Positions 1-5,216 of a stretch of DNA of 5,802 nucleotides are shown here, in pieces (the stretch's first letter is position 1; each line of letters starts with the position of its first letter). The stretch is from positions 1 to 5,802 of the forward strand of contig DAOVLE010000275.1 of assembly GCA_030631415.1 (NCBI GenBank), given 5' to 3'. The position numbers and the translations under genes are program-made. The DNA is from JAAEQG01 sp023133475 (lineage in GTDB: Bacteria > Planctomycetota > Phycisphaerae > UBA1845). The notes beneath the pieces were generated by a model, which made no database searches, had not been told where the DNA came from, and was given only the letters and a program-made list of their open reading frames with translations.

Positions 1-16
1 ACAGACTAAATCGACA

Positions 17-88
17 GCCCCTTTAGCCGTAGGGGACGCGAATCGACGGACCATTCGTGTCCCCCACCGCTAAAGCGATGGGCCACCC
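17..88. repeat. Long hairpin repeat, copy 1 (diverged)
   Basis: The left arm (about 17-43) contains CTTTAGCCGTAGGGGACGCG and ends in AAT. The right arm (53-88) starts ATTCGTGTCCCCCACCGC and ends GGGCCACCC. The arms are imperfect inverted repeats around a short loop at 44-52. The same sequence family occurs at 1157-1238, where the arms are longer and better preserved. The left arm here has lost its outer part (the GGGTGGCCCACCG segment), so this looks like a decayed copy. It lies about 100-170 bp past the folD stop codon and could affect mRNA 3' ends, but no T-run follows, so I do not call it a terminator. No protein is evident here. Confidence 0.75.
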
Positions 89-160
89 GCCTTATGCCAC
101 AAAATATGGCCACACCCCCTCAAACCTAATCCTTGCTGTCTCCCAGGCACTTTATCGCAA

Positions 161-186
161 ATCTGCGTAATCTGCGTAATCTGCGG
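161..186. repeat. 9-bp tandem repeat at the folD 3' end
   Basis: The unit ATCTGCGTA occurs twice in a row (161-169, 170-178) and is followed by a partial third unit, ATCTGCGG (179-186). The array is bordered by AAATC (159-163) on one side and its inverse GATTT (186-190) on the other. The folD stop codon (TAA, read on the minus strand at 191-189) overlaps the GATTT border, so the repeat starts exactly where the gene ends. The function is unknown. This is a direct observation of sequence. Confidence 0.85.
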
Positions 187-188
187 AT

Positions 189-1058
189 TTAAGAAAACGC
201 CTCGACGCCCAATTGTCTGGCGGCTGCGTCGGCGGTCTGGTTGATGAGGGTGGCGATGGTCATTGGGCCTACCCCGCCGGGCACTGGAGTGATCAGCGAG
301 ACAGGCTCAATGGCGCCCTCGAAATCGACGTCGCCGACGTTGCCTTCGTTGTAGCCGGCGTCGATCACCACGGCACCGAGCTTGATCCACCCGCCCTGCA
401 CGAATCGTGCTCGACCGACAGCGGCGATCAGCACATCGGCATGGCGCACGATGTTCGGCAAGGACCGCGTCCGCGAGTGGCACAGCGTGACCGTGGCATG
501 AGCATTGATCAGCATCGACGCCATAGGCCGGCCAAGGATCGGGCTTCGACCGATCACCACCGCGTGGGCTCCGTCCAGATCAACGTGGTATTCGGTGAGC
601 AGTCGCATGATGCCAACCGGGGTGCAGGAGCCGAACGCGGTCATGCCCAGGATGACACGCCCGAGTGTGCTGGAGGTCACCCCGTCCACGTCCTTTTCCA
701 CCGGGATGGCTTCAAAGACCGCACGCTTGTCGATCGGTTGCGGGACCGGGTGCTGGACCAGGATGCCGTGCACCGTGGGGTCGGCAGCCAGCTTGTTGAT
801 CTCCGTGATGACCTGCTCGGTGGTGCTGGTGTGGGGCATTTCGATGCGCACCGGCCTCATACCAGCCTCCTGGCATCGTTTGCGTTTCATCCGCGTATAG
901 GTCACCGAGGCGGGATCGTCTCCGACCAGCACCGTAGCCAGGCCGGGAGTCTGCCCGGTGGCTTGGCGGATTTTTTCGACCTTGTTCTTGGCCTCTTCGA
1001 GCAGACGCCTCGCCAGAGACTTGCCGTCCATCAATTTCGCCTTGGGAATCGCATTCAT
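189..1058 (-). CDS. folD: Bifunctional methylenetetrahydrofolate dehydrogenase / methenyltetrahydrofolate cyclohydrolase
   Basis: This cytosolic enzyme of one-carbon metabolism interconverts 5,10-methylene-, 5,10-methenyl- and 10-formyl-tetrahydrofolate using NADP(H). The 289-residue product matches the usual FolD length. Family landmarks appear in order: the N-terminal DGKSLA segment (residues about 11-16); YTRMKRK with the Y-x3-K pair Y54/K58 (K58 is the expected cyclohydrolase lysine); GILVQHPVP with Q102; PVEKDVDG near 119-126; the NADP-binding IGRSPILGRP (169-178); CHSRT (193-197); and TPVPGGVGPMT (257-267). I chose the ATG at 1058 because the frame extends upstream to 1244 only through repeat-derived sequence, and homology begins just after this Met. 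No Shine-Dalgarno is visible, and a promoter-like pair abuts the ATG. HPVP and DGVTSSTLG replace the more common LPLP and DGFHPxNxG, which suggests a divergent FolD subgroup. Confidence 0.96.
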   Translation of the reverse strand: MNAIPKAKLMDGKSLARRLLEEAKNKVEKIRQATGQTPGLATVLVGDDPASVTYTRMKRKRCQEAGMRPVRIEMPHTSTTEQVITEINKLAADPTVHGILVQHPVPQPIDKRAVFEAIPVEKDVDGVTSSTLGRVILGMTAFGSCTPVGIMRLLTEYHVDLDGAHAVVIGRSPILGRPMASMLINAHATVTLCHSRTRSLPNIVRHADVLIAAVGRARFVQGGWIKLGAVVIDAGYNEGNVGDVDFEGAIEPVSLITPVPGGVGPMTIATLINQTADAAARQLGVEAFS

Positions 1059-1064
1059 AGGCGA

Positions 1065-1093
1065 AGGATACAGAGAACCACCGCTGCTGTCAC
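1065..1093 (-). promoter_or_regulatory. Candidate folD promoter, leaderless type
   Basis: On the minus strand, GTGACA (1093-1088) is followed after exactly 17 nt by TATCCT (1070-1065). They match the sigma70 consensus boxes TTGACA and TATAAT at 5/6 and 4/6 positions. Only six bases (TCGCCT) separate TATCCT from the folD ATG at 1058. A normally spaced transcription start would therefore fall on the A of the ATG. That would explain the missing Shine-Dalgarno site and supports this start codon. The same hexamer and spacer precede the dehydrogenase gene at 4108-4136. This is a prediction from spacing and consensus only. Confidence 0.45.
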
Positions 1094-1102
1094 GTGGTTC
1101 CA

Positions 1103-1130
1103 GCCGGTTGTAGGGCGGGTTCCACCCGCC
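1103..1130. repeat. GGGTTCCACCC palindrome with GCCGGTTG leader, copy A
   Basis: GCCGGTTGTAGGGCGGGT (1103-1120) runs into a perfect hairpin: GGCGGGT (1114-1120), loop TCC, ACCCGCC (1124-1130). The same 18-bp stretch recurs exactly at 1247-1264. The 11-bp core GGGTTCCACCC also occurs at 4069-4079 and 5206-5216, and in inverse orientation at 1261-1271, so this is a dispersed extragenic palindrome. No transposase that might mobilise it is recognisable next to it. Confidence 0.88.
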
Positions 1131-1135
1131 GAATT

Positions 1136-1155
1136 GAGGCAAGAGGCAAGAGGCA
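1136..1155. repeat. Short 7-bp tandem repeat GAGGCAA
   Basis: GAGGCAA occurs twice in direct succession (1136-1149) and is followed by GAGGCA (1150-1155). It fills the gap between palindrome copy A and the long hairpin repeat. On the sequence alone it looks like a small slippage-type repeat. No function can be assigned. Confidence 0.7.
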
Positions 1156-1156
1156 T

Positions 1157-1238
1157 GGGTGGCCCACCGCTTTAGCGGTGGGGGACGCGAATACCTGATG
1201 CAATTCGCGTCCCCCACGGCTAAAGCCATGGGCCACCC
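1157..1238. repeat. Long nested hairpin repeat, copy 2 (well preserved)
   Basis: The 36-nt left arm (1157-1192) and 36-nt right arm (1203-1238) are inverted repeats matching at 33 of 36 positions by my count, around a 10-nt loop. Each arm contains its own smaller hairpin. In the left arm CCACCGCT-TT-AGCGGTGG pairs perfectly. The right arm has CCACGGCT and AGCCATGG with one mismatch. The element can therefore fold as one long stem or as a branched structure. A diverged copy lies at 17-88. It sits between the hydroxylase and folD genes, upstream of the candidate folD promoter. It is probably a dispersed non-coding repeat, although the folD frame reads through it without a stop. Confidence 0.9.
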
Positions 1239-1253
1239 AACCATCGGCCGGTT

Positions 1254-1278
1254 GTAGGGCGGGTGGAACCCGCCCTAC
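1254..1278. repeat. Perfect 11-bp-arm palindrome, copy B, overlapping the hydroxylase stop codon
   Basis: GTAGGGCGGGT (1254-1264), a 3-nt loop, then ACCCGCCCTAC (1268-1278) form a perfect inverted repeat. Read on the minus strand, the stop codon TAG of the hydroxylase gene (1277-1275) is the TAG of the repeat's own TAGGGCGGGT. The hairpin could stabilise or end the transcript, but no U-tract follows on the minus strand (the next bases are AACCGGCC), so it is not a standard intrinsic terminator. Confidence 0.9.
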
Positions 1279-3896
1279 TTTCGGGTCCCGAGGATCGCTT
1301 GGGCTGCGGGCGAGTCCTTCATGGGTAGCGCAAATCGCCGGATGCCGTCATAAGCATAAAGTGCCCCGTGGACCGCCGCCGCAGTCGGCACCAGTCCGAT
1401 CTCGCCGATGCCCTTGGCCCCGAAGGGGCAGTCCGGGTCCGGTTCCTCGATCAGGATCACCTCGACCTCGGGCATATGCGGGGCGCGAATCACACCGCAC
1501 GCATTGATATTCCTGGCCTGAATGTGACCGCCCTCGCACTTGAAATCCTCGGTCAGGGCATATCCCAAACCCATGTGGACCGCACCCTCGATCTGCCCTT
1601 GAGCCAACGTCGGGTTCATAACCCGCCCGGCATCGTGGGCAGCCACCACCTTCTTGAGCTTCCCGTCGGCATCGAGAATGACCACCTGCGTTGCAAAACC
1701 ATAAGTCAGATGCGTCTTGGGGTCTTCGACATCCGCGCCCAGTGGGACGGTCTCGGTATAGGCCCATTGGCCTCGATACTCTTGTCCGACCAGCTCCGCC
1801 GGCGTCTTGCCGGCTGACAAGTCGGCTTTGAGCTTGACGCAGGCCGCCTTGACCCCATGACAACCCAGCACCGTTCCGCGACTGGCGGTTGTCTGGCCGC
1901 AGTTTACATCGACGCTCGTATCGGTGGTGACCCGGAAGGTTTCGGGACTCAAGCCGGTCTCCTCGACAGCCGTCTGGATGAGCACGGTGAACAGTCCCTG
2001 GCCCATCTCGGTGAAGCCGGTGCGAATGGTGATGGTGCCGTCATTCTCGACGGTTAAGACGGCTTTGCCCTCGTCGGCCATGCCGTTGCCCAGCCCCACG
2101 TTCTTGATGCCGCAGGCTATCCCCGCGCACTTGGCCCCCAGGTAGTGGTCCTTGACCGCCAGCAGGCTTCGCTTTAGCCCGAACGGCTTGGTCATGCGTT
2201 GCCCACTGCTGAGCTTGTCGCCGAGGTCCAGGGCGTTGCGCCAGCGCATCTCCCAGCCGTCAATGCCGACCTCCTCCGCGAGCATGTCCAGGCAGGCTTC
2301 GATGGCGAACGACGACTGGTTGACGCCGAAGCCGCGCATCGCTCCGCACGGTGGATTGTTGGTGTAAACCGCCAGGGCTTCGATGTCGACGCTGGGCACC
2401 TTGTAAGGCCCACAGGCGTGCCCGCCGGCGCGCTCCAGAACCTTCGCCCCGACCGACGCATATGCTCCGGTATCCCCGATGATCCGTGCCCGCACAGCCG
2501 TCAGATGCCCGTCGGCATCGCAGCCGACCTTGTACGTCAGCCACATCGGATGACGCTTGGGATGCACGCGGAAGCTCTCATCGCGCGTGAGTGTCATCTT
2601 CACCGGCAGATCGCACAGCTTAGCCGCCAGAGCGGTCTGCACCTGGACGCTGTTGTCCTCCTTGCCGCCGAAACCGCCGCCGTTGGACACCAGTTCGACA
2701 TACAGCTTGTCCTCGGGCAGGTCCAGGACCGCGGCAATGTGACGCCGATCGTCGAATATGCCCTGACCCTGGGTGAACACCTTCAGCCCGCTATCCTGGG
2801 TGGGCACAGCCAGGCACGCCTCCGGTTCGAGGAACAGATGCTCGATGCGTTGGGTGGTAAACTGGTGCTCCACGACGTGAGCCGACGCGGCGAATGCCTG
2901 CTCGACATCGCCGTCAACAATCGCCGAACGGGACAGCAGGTTCCCGTTGGGATGAATCTTTGGTGCGTCGGGTTTAAGGGCTTGGTGTGGATCGGTGACC
3001 GGCTGGCGCACTTCGTAGTCCACCTCGACCAGCGTAGCCGCCGCACGGGCTTTGCGGGCGGAGTCCGCCACCACGATCGCCAACATGTCCCCGACATAGC
3101 GGGTTTCCTCGCCGGCGGCGACCAGCACAGGCCAATCCTTCGTGATCAGGCCTATGACCCGGTTGCCCGGGACATCCGCAGCCGTAATGACTCGAATGAC
3201 CCCCGGCACCGCCGAAGCCTTCGAGCTGTCGATGCCCTTGACCAGCGCCCGCGGATGGGCTGACAGGACCGGTGCGGCGAACACCATTCCTTCGACACTC
3301 ATGTCGTCAACGAATTGGCGTTGGCCTAGTGTTGCCTCGGCTGCCCGGTAGCGTGCCAGCGACTTGCCCACCCCACCGCCGGCGCCTCGTTTCGGCAAAG
3401 ACTCGCCGCGACGGAGGCGGGCGTACAACTCGATGGCGTCCACGATCTTCTTATAGCCCGTGCACCGGCACAGATGGCTTCGGATACCTTTGATGATGTC
3501 TTCCCGGGTGGGGTTGGGGTTGCGTATGATCAGGTTGGCTGCCTGCATGGCGATGCCCGGGATGCAGAACCCGCACTGAATCCCGCCGGTCTCGACGAAC
3601 GCCGTCGCCAGATGCTCGCGGATGTCGTCGGACAGGCCCTCGCAGGTGGTAACCTCTCTGCCCTCCACCTTGAAGGCTGGCCGCGTGCAGGACCGCACCG
3701 GTTTGCCGTCCAGCAGCACGGTGCAGCAGCCGCACTGCCCTTGCGGCTGACAGCCGTTTTTGGGTGAGGTGATCCCCAGGTCGTCGCGGAGCATCTCCAA
3801 CAGGGTGGTGCCCTCGTCCACCAGCACGGCGGTCTCCGCGCCGTTGAGGGTGAAGTTCACCTGGCGTCGTGTCGGGGTATCAGCATGTTGATTCAA
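1275..3896 (-). CDS. Molybdenum hydroxylase, fused [2Fe-2S] and molybdopterin domains (xanthine dehydrogenase / aldehyde oxidoreductase family, Se-dependent XDH-like)
   Basis: Enzymes of this family hydroxylate purines or oxidise aldehydes and N-heterocycles at a Mo-pterin centre and pass electrons through two [2Fe-2S] clusters. Starting from TTG at 3896 the product is 873 residues. Cluster one is in a ferredoxin-like domain (about 12-85) with C49, C55, C58 and C70. Cluster two is CGFC plus CRCTGY (C108, C111, C143, C145). The Mo-binding part starts near 178 and shows GGGFGGKE (406-413), MRGFG (520-524, R521), EMGQG (630-634), TTASRGT (669-675) and the catalytic GIGE glutamate E832. It lacks an FAD domain, and no FAD subunit gene is visible, so its electron acceptor is unknown. 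The CQPQGQCGCC motif and C-terminal GLGYALTEDF recall the selenium-dependent xanthine dehydrogenase group, about 850 residues long; a Desulfovibrio-type aldehyde oxidoreductase (about 907) is the alternative. The frame stays open to 4295, but that part is antisense to the next gene and lacks homology. Confidence 0.93.
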   Translation of the reverse strand: MNQHADTPTRRQVNFTLNGAETAVLVDEGTTLLEMLRDDLGITSPKNGCQPQGQCGCCTVLLDGKPVRSCTRPAFKVEGREVTTCEGLSDDIREHLATAFVETGGIQCGFCIPGIAMQAANLIIRNPNPTREDIIKGIRSHLCRCTGYKKIVDAIELYARLRRGESLPKRGAGGGVGKSLARYRAAEATLGQRQFVDDMSVEGMVFAAPVLSAHPRALVKGIDSSKASAVPGVIRVITAADVPGNRVIGLITKDWPVLVAAGEETRYVGDMLAIVVADSARKARAAATLVEVDYEVRQPVTDPHQALKPDAPKIHPNGNLLSRSAIVDGDVEQAFAASAHVVEHQFTTQRIEHLFLEPEACLAVPTQDSGLKVFTQGQGIFDDRRHIAAVLDLPEDKLYVELVSNGGGFGGKEDNSVQVQTALAAKLCDLPVKMTLTRDESFRVHPKRHPMWLTYKVGCDADGHLTAVRARIIGDTGAYASVGAKVLERAGGHACGPYKVPSVDIEALAVYTNNPPCGAMRGFGVNQSSFAIEACLDMLAEEVGIDGWEMRWRNALDLGDKLSSGQRMTKPFGLKRSLLAVKDHYLGAKCAGIACGIKNVGLGNGMADEGKAVLTVENDGTITIRTGFTEMGQGLFTVLIQTAVEETGLSPETFRVTTDTSVDVNCGQTTASRGTVLGCHGVKAACVKLKADLSAGKTPAELVGQEYRGQWAYTETVPLGADVEDPKTHLTYGFATQVVILDADGKLKKVVAAHDAGRVMNPTLAQGQIEGAVHMGLGYALTEDFKCEGGHIQARNINACGVIRAPHMPEVEVILIEEPDPDCPFGAKGIGEIGLVPTAAAVHGALYAYDGIRRFALPMKDSPAAQAILGTRK

Positions 3897-3904
3897 AACC
3901 TTAA

Positions 3905-3910
3905 CTCCTC
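3905..3910 (-). promoter_or_regulatory. Shine-Dalgarno site that fixes the TTG start of the hydroxylase
   Basis: GAGGAG on the minus strand (3910-3905) lies 8 nt before the in-frame TTG at 3896, which is ideal spacing. No in-frame ATG lies between this site and the conserved ferredoxin-like fold. The next in-frame start downstream, GTG at 3860, has no such site. The upstream in-frame ATG at 3935 lies inside a palindrome. This is the only convincing Shine-Dalgarno sequence in the window; the other two genes lack one. Confidence 0.75.
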
Positions 3911-3931
3911 GAATGTTCCGGGTGCCGGGTG

Positions 3932-3958
3932 CCATGGTCCACGCTTGCGTGGCCATGC
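3932..3958. repeat. Palindrome in the divergent intergenic region (CCATGG...CCACGC type)
   Basis: CCATGGTCCACGC (3932-3944) and GCGTGGCCATGC (3947-3958) form a stem with one bulged base and a 2-nt loop. It is different in sequence from the GGGTTCCACCC and GACGCGAAT repeats. It sits just upstream of the hydroxylase ribosome-binding site, in what would be its 5' leader or promoter region. Confidence 0.75.
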
Positions 3959-3965
3959 AAGAGAC

Positions 3966-4021
3966 GGGTGCCCCATCCCGTTTCGTCGGTCTGGAGGACC
4001 GGCGAACGGGGTGGGGGACCC
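3966..4021. repeat. 56-bp imperfect inverted repeat (GGGTGCCCCA / TGGGGGACCC ends)
   Basis: The outer arms GGGTGCCCCA (3966-3975) and TGGGGGACCC (4012-4021) pair with one mismatch. The pairing continues inward as TCCCGTTTCGTCGGTC against GACCGGCGAACGGGG with a small indel, leaving a loop near 3992-3996. It directly follows the palindrome at 3932-3958, making this intergenic region a mosaic of unrelated palindromes. No protein or RNA gene family is recognised. Confidence 0.75.
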
Positions 4022-4059
4022 ATAGCCGCTCCCTTACGGTCGCGGTACTGATCCCGGCT

Positions 4060-4081
4060 GTAGTGCGCGGGTTCCACCCGC
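4060..4081. repeat. GGGTTCCACCC palindrome, copy C (diverged flank)
   Basis: GTAGTGCGCGGGTTCCACCC begins at 4060 and is followed by GC. The hairpin arms are GCGGGT (4067-4072) and ACCCGC (4076-4081) around TCC. Compared with the other copies, the GTAGGGC flank has changed to GTAGTGC plus an extra GC. It lies upstream of the candidate promoter of the dehydrogenase gene. Confidence 0.8.
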
Positions 4082-4107
4082 TCCCACCGGATGCACCAAC
4101 ACCCACC

Positions 4108-4136
4108 TTGACCAACATGAACCACAACCATATCCT
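4108..4136 (+). promoter_or_regulatory. Candidate promoter of the dehydrogenase gene, near-leaderless
   Basis: TTGACC (4108-4113), a 17-nt spacer and TATCCT (4131-4136) match the sigma70 consensus boxes at 5/6 and 4/6 positions. Ten bases separate TATCCT from the ATG at 4147, so the predicted transcript start near 4143 leaves a leader of about four bases (or seven if the next ATG, at 4150, is used). This agrees with the absence of a Shine-Dalgarno sequence and argues against the upstream in-frame ATG at 4117, which would lie between the two boxes. folD has the same TATCCT and spacer. Confidence 0.45.
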
Positions 4137-4146
4137 ACCTGTCGCC

Positions 4147-5202
4147 ATGATGAAAAACAACGACAACGAAATCAACCTGATCACCGGAGCCACAGGCCTT
4201 CTGGGCAGCCACATCGCCGAACAGCTTCGGCGTGACGGGCGAAAGGTGCGTGCTTTGGTCCGCCCGACCAGCGACACTGTATTTTTGGAATCCATCGGCT
4301 GCGAGTTGGCCTACGGCGACGTCACCGACCGCGCATCACTGGCTCGAGCCTGTCGCGGGGTTGCGGTGGTCTATCACTCCGCCGCCCGCGTTGGCGACTG
4401 GGGCCCGTGGGAGGAATTCGTGGCCATCACCATCGACGCAACCCGCAATCTTCTCGATGCGGCTGTTGCCGCCGGGGTCAAGCGATTCCTGCACATCAGC
4501 TCGATCAGCGTCTACGGGTACGTGGACGGGGAAGGGGAGGTGTTCGACGAAACCACCCCGCTGGGCTACAAGCTATACAAGTGGGCCTACTATAGCCGAG
4601 CAAAGGTTCAGGCTGAACAGATCGTGTGGGACTACCACAAATCCGGCAAGATTGCGGTGACGGTAATTCGCCCGAGTTGGCTCTACGGCCCACGTGACCG
4701 TGCGACCATGGGGCGTTTGATCGACTCGATCCGCCGGGGCAAGTGCAAGCTGATCGGTGACGGGAACAATCGGTTGAACGTGGTGCACGCCGCCAACGCA
4801 GCCCAGGCTGCCATTCTGGCGGCTGATGCCGACGTGGCTGCCGGGGAGGCTTACAATTGCAGCAACGACGGCGTGCTTACTCAGAGAGAGTACTTCAACA
4901 AGATCGCCGAAGCCCTGGGCGAACCGCCCATCACCAGGACGGTGCCCTACAAGGTAGCCAAGACTGCCGCGTTTGTTTTCGAATGCTTCGGGCACGCCTT
5001 CAAGAAAAAGAAGCCGCCGCTGGTCACCCGTTATGCCGTCTGGCTGATCGGCCGGCGATCGTTCTTCGAGACCCGCAAGGCTTGCGAGCAGCTTGGCTGG
5101 GAGTCTGCCATCTCCTATGACGAGGGCATTCCCGACGCAGTGAGGTGGCACCTCCACCAGCACGAGACAGAGTGCACCGTTCGGGCCGATTCACAACTGT
5201 AG
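4147..5202 (+). CDS. Extended short-chain dehydrogenase/reductase (NAD-dependent epimerase / 3-beta-HSD-like)
   Basis: This is a cytosolic NAD(P)-dependent oxidoreductase with a Rossmann fold; the substrate is not known. The 351-residue product has the nucleotide-binding motif TGATGLLG (residues 13-20) right after the first beta strand. An acidic GDVTD follows. Next come YHSAARVGDWGPWEEF (about 76-91), HISSISVYG with the likely active-site serine (about 117-124), the catalytic Y149-x3-K153 pair in YSRAK, and VIRPSWLYGPRD (about 173-184). The HSAARVGDWG segment recalls the 3-beta-hydroxysteroid dehydrogenase/OleD branch more than sugar epimerases, but sugar or lipid substrates are both open. 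A lysine-rich stretch (KKKK, about 286-289) precedes the C-terminal part. I placed the start at 4147, just before the Rossmann strand; the frame runs on upstream to 3913 through repeat sequence only, and ATGs at 4117 and 4150 are alternatives. The stop TAG (5200-5202) is part of a repeat. Confidence 0.9.
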   Translation: MMKNNDNEINLITGATGLLGSHIAEQLRRDGRKVRALVRPTSDTVFLESIGCELAYGDVTDRASLARACRGVAVVYHSAARVGDWGPWEEFVAITIDATRNLLDAAVAAGVKRFLHISSISVYGYVDGEGEVFDETTPLGYKLYKWAYYSRAKVQAEQIVWDYHKSGKIAVTVIRPSWLYGPRDRATMGRLIDSIRRGKCKLIGDGNNRLNVVHAANAAQAAILAADADVAAGEAYNCSNDGVLTQREYFNKIAEALGEPPITRTVPYKVAKTAAFVFECFGHAFKKKKPPLVTRYAVWLIGRRSFFETRKACEQLGWESAISYDEGIPDAVRWHLHQHETECTVRADSQL

Positions 5203-5216
5203 GGCGGGTTCCACCC
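5199..5216. repeat. GGGTTCCACCC palindrome, copy D, supplying the dehydrogenase stop codon
   Basis: GTAGGGCGGGTTCCACCC (5199-5216) is identical to the corresponding 18 bases of copy A. The right arm is cut short, ending in ACCC followed by AACG. The TAG at 5200-5202 ends the dehydrogenase frame, at the same repeat position that provides the hydroxylase stop at 1277-1275. Copy B plays that role on the opposite strand. Confidence 0.88.

Noticed and set aside
1..188. CRISPR-like array in the left repeats
   Set aside because: The tandem units are 9 bp without spacers and the other repeat is a single hairpin; there is no regular repeat-spacer pattern and no cas gene.
213..1175. Long plus-strand open frame opposite folD
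   Set aside because: It is antisense to the well-supported folD gene, shows no recognisable motifs and is rich in residues typical of a shadow frame in GC-rich DNA.
1059..1244. N-terminal extension of FolD (62 residues)
   Set aside because: The extension is translated from the palindromic repeats at 1103-1238, and FolD homology and the promoter-like boxes favour the ATG at 1058.
2199..3263. 354-residue plus-strand open frame opposite the hydroxylase
   Set aside because: It is antisense to conserved hydroxylase sequence, including the molybdopterin motifs, and resembles no protein family I know.
3913..4146. N-terminal extension of the dehydrogenase
   Set aside because: It reads through three palindromes, and the Rossmann fold begins directly after the ATG at 4147.
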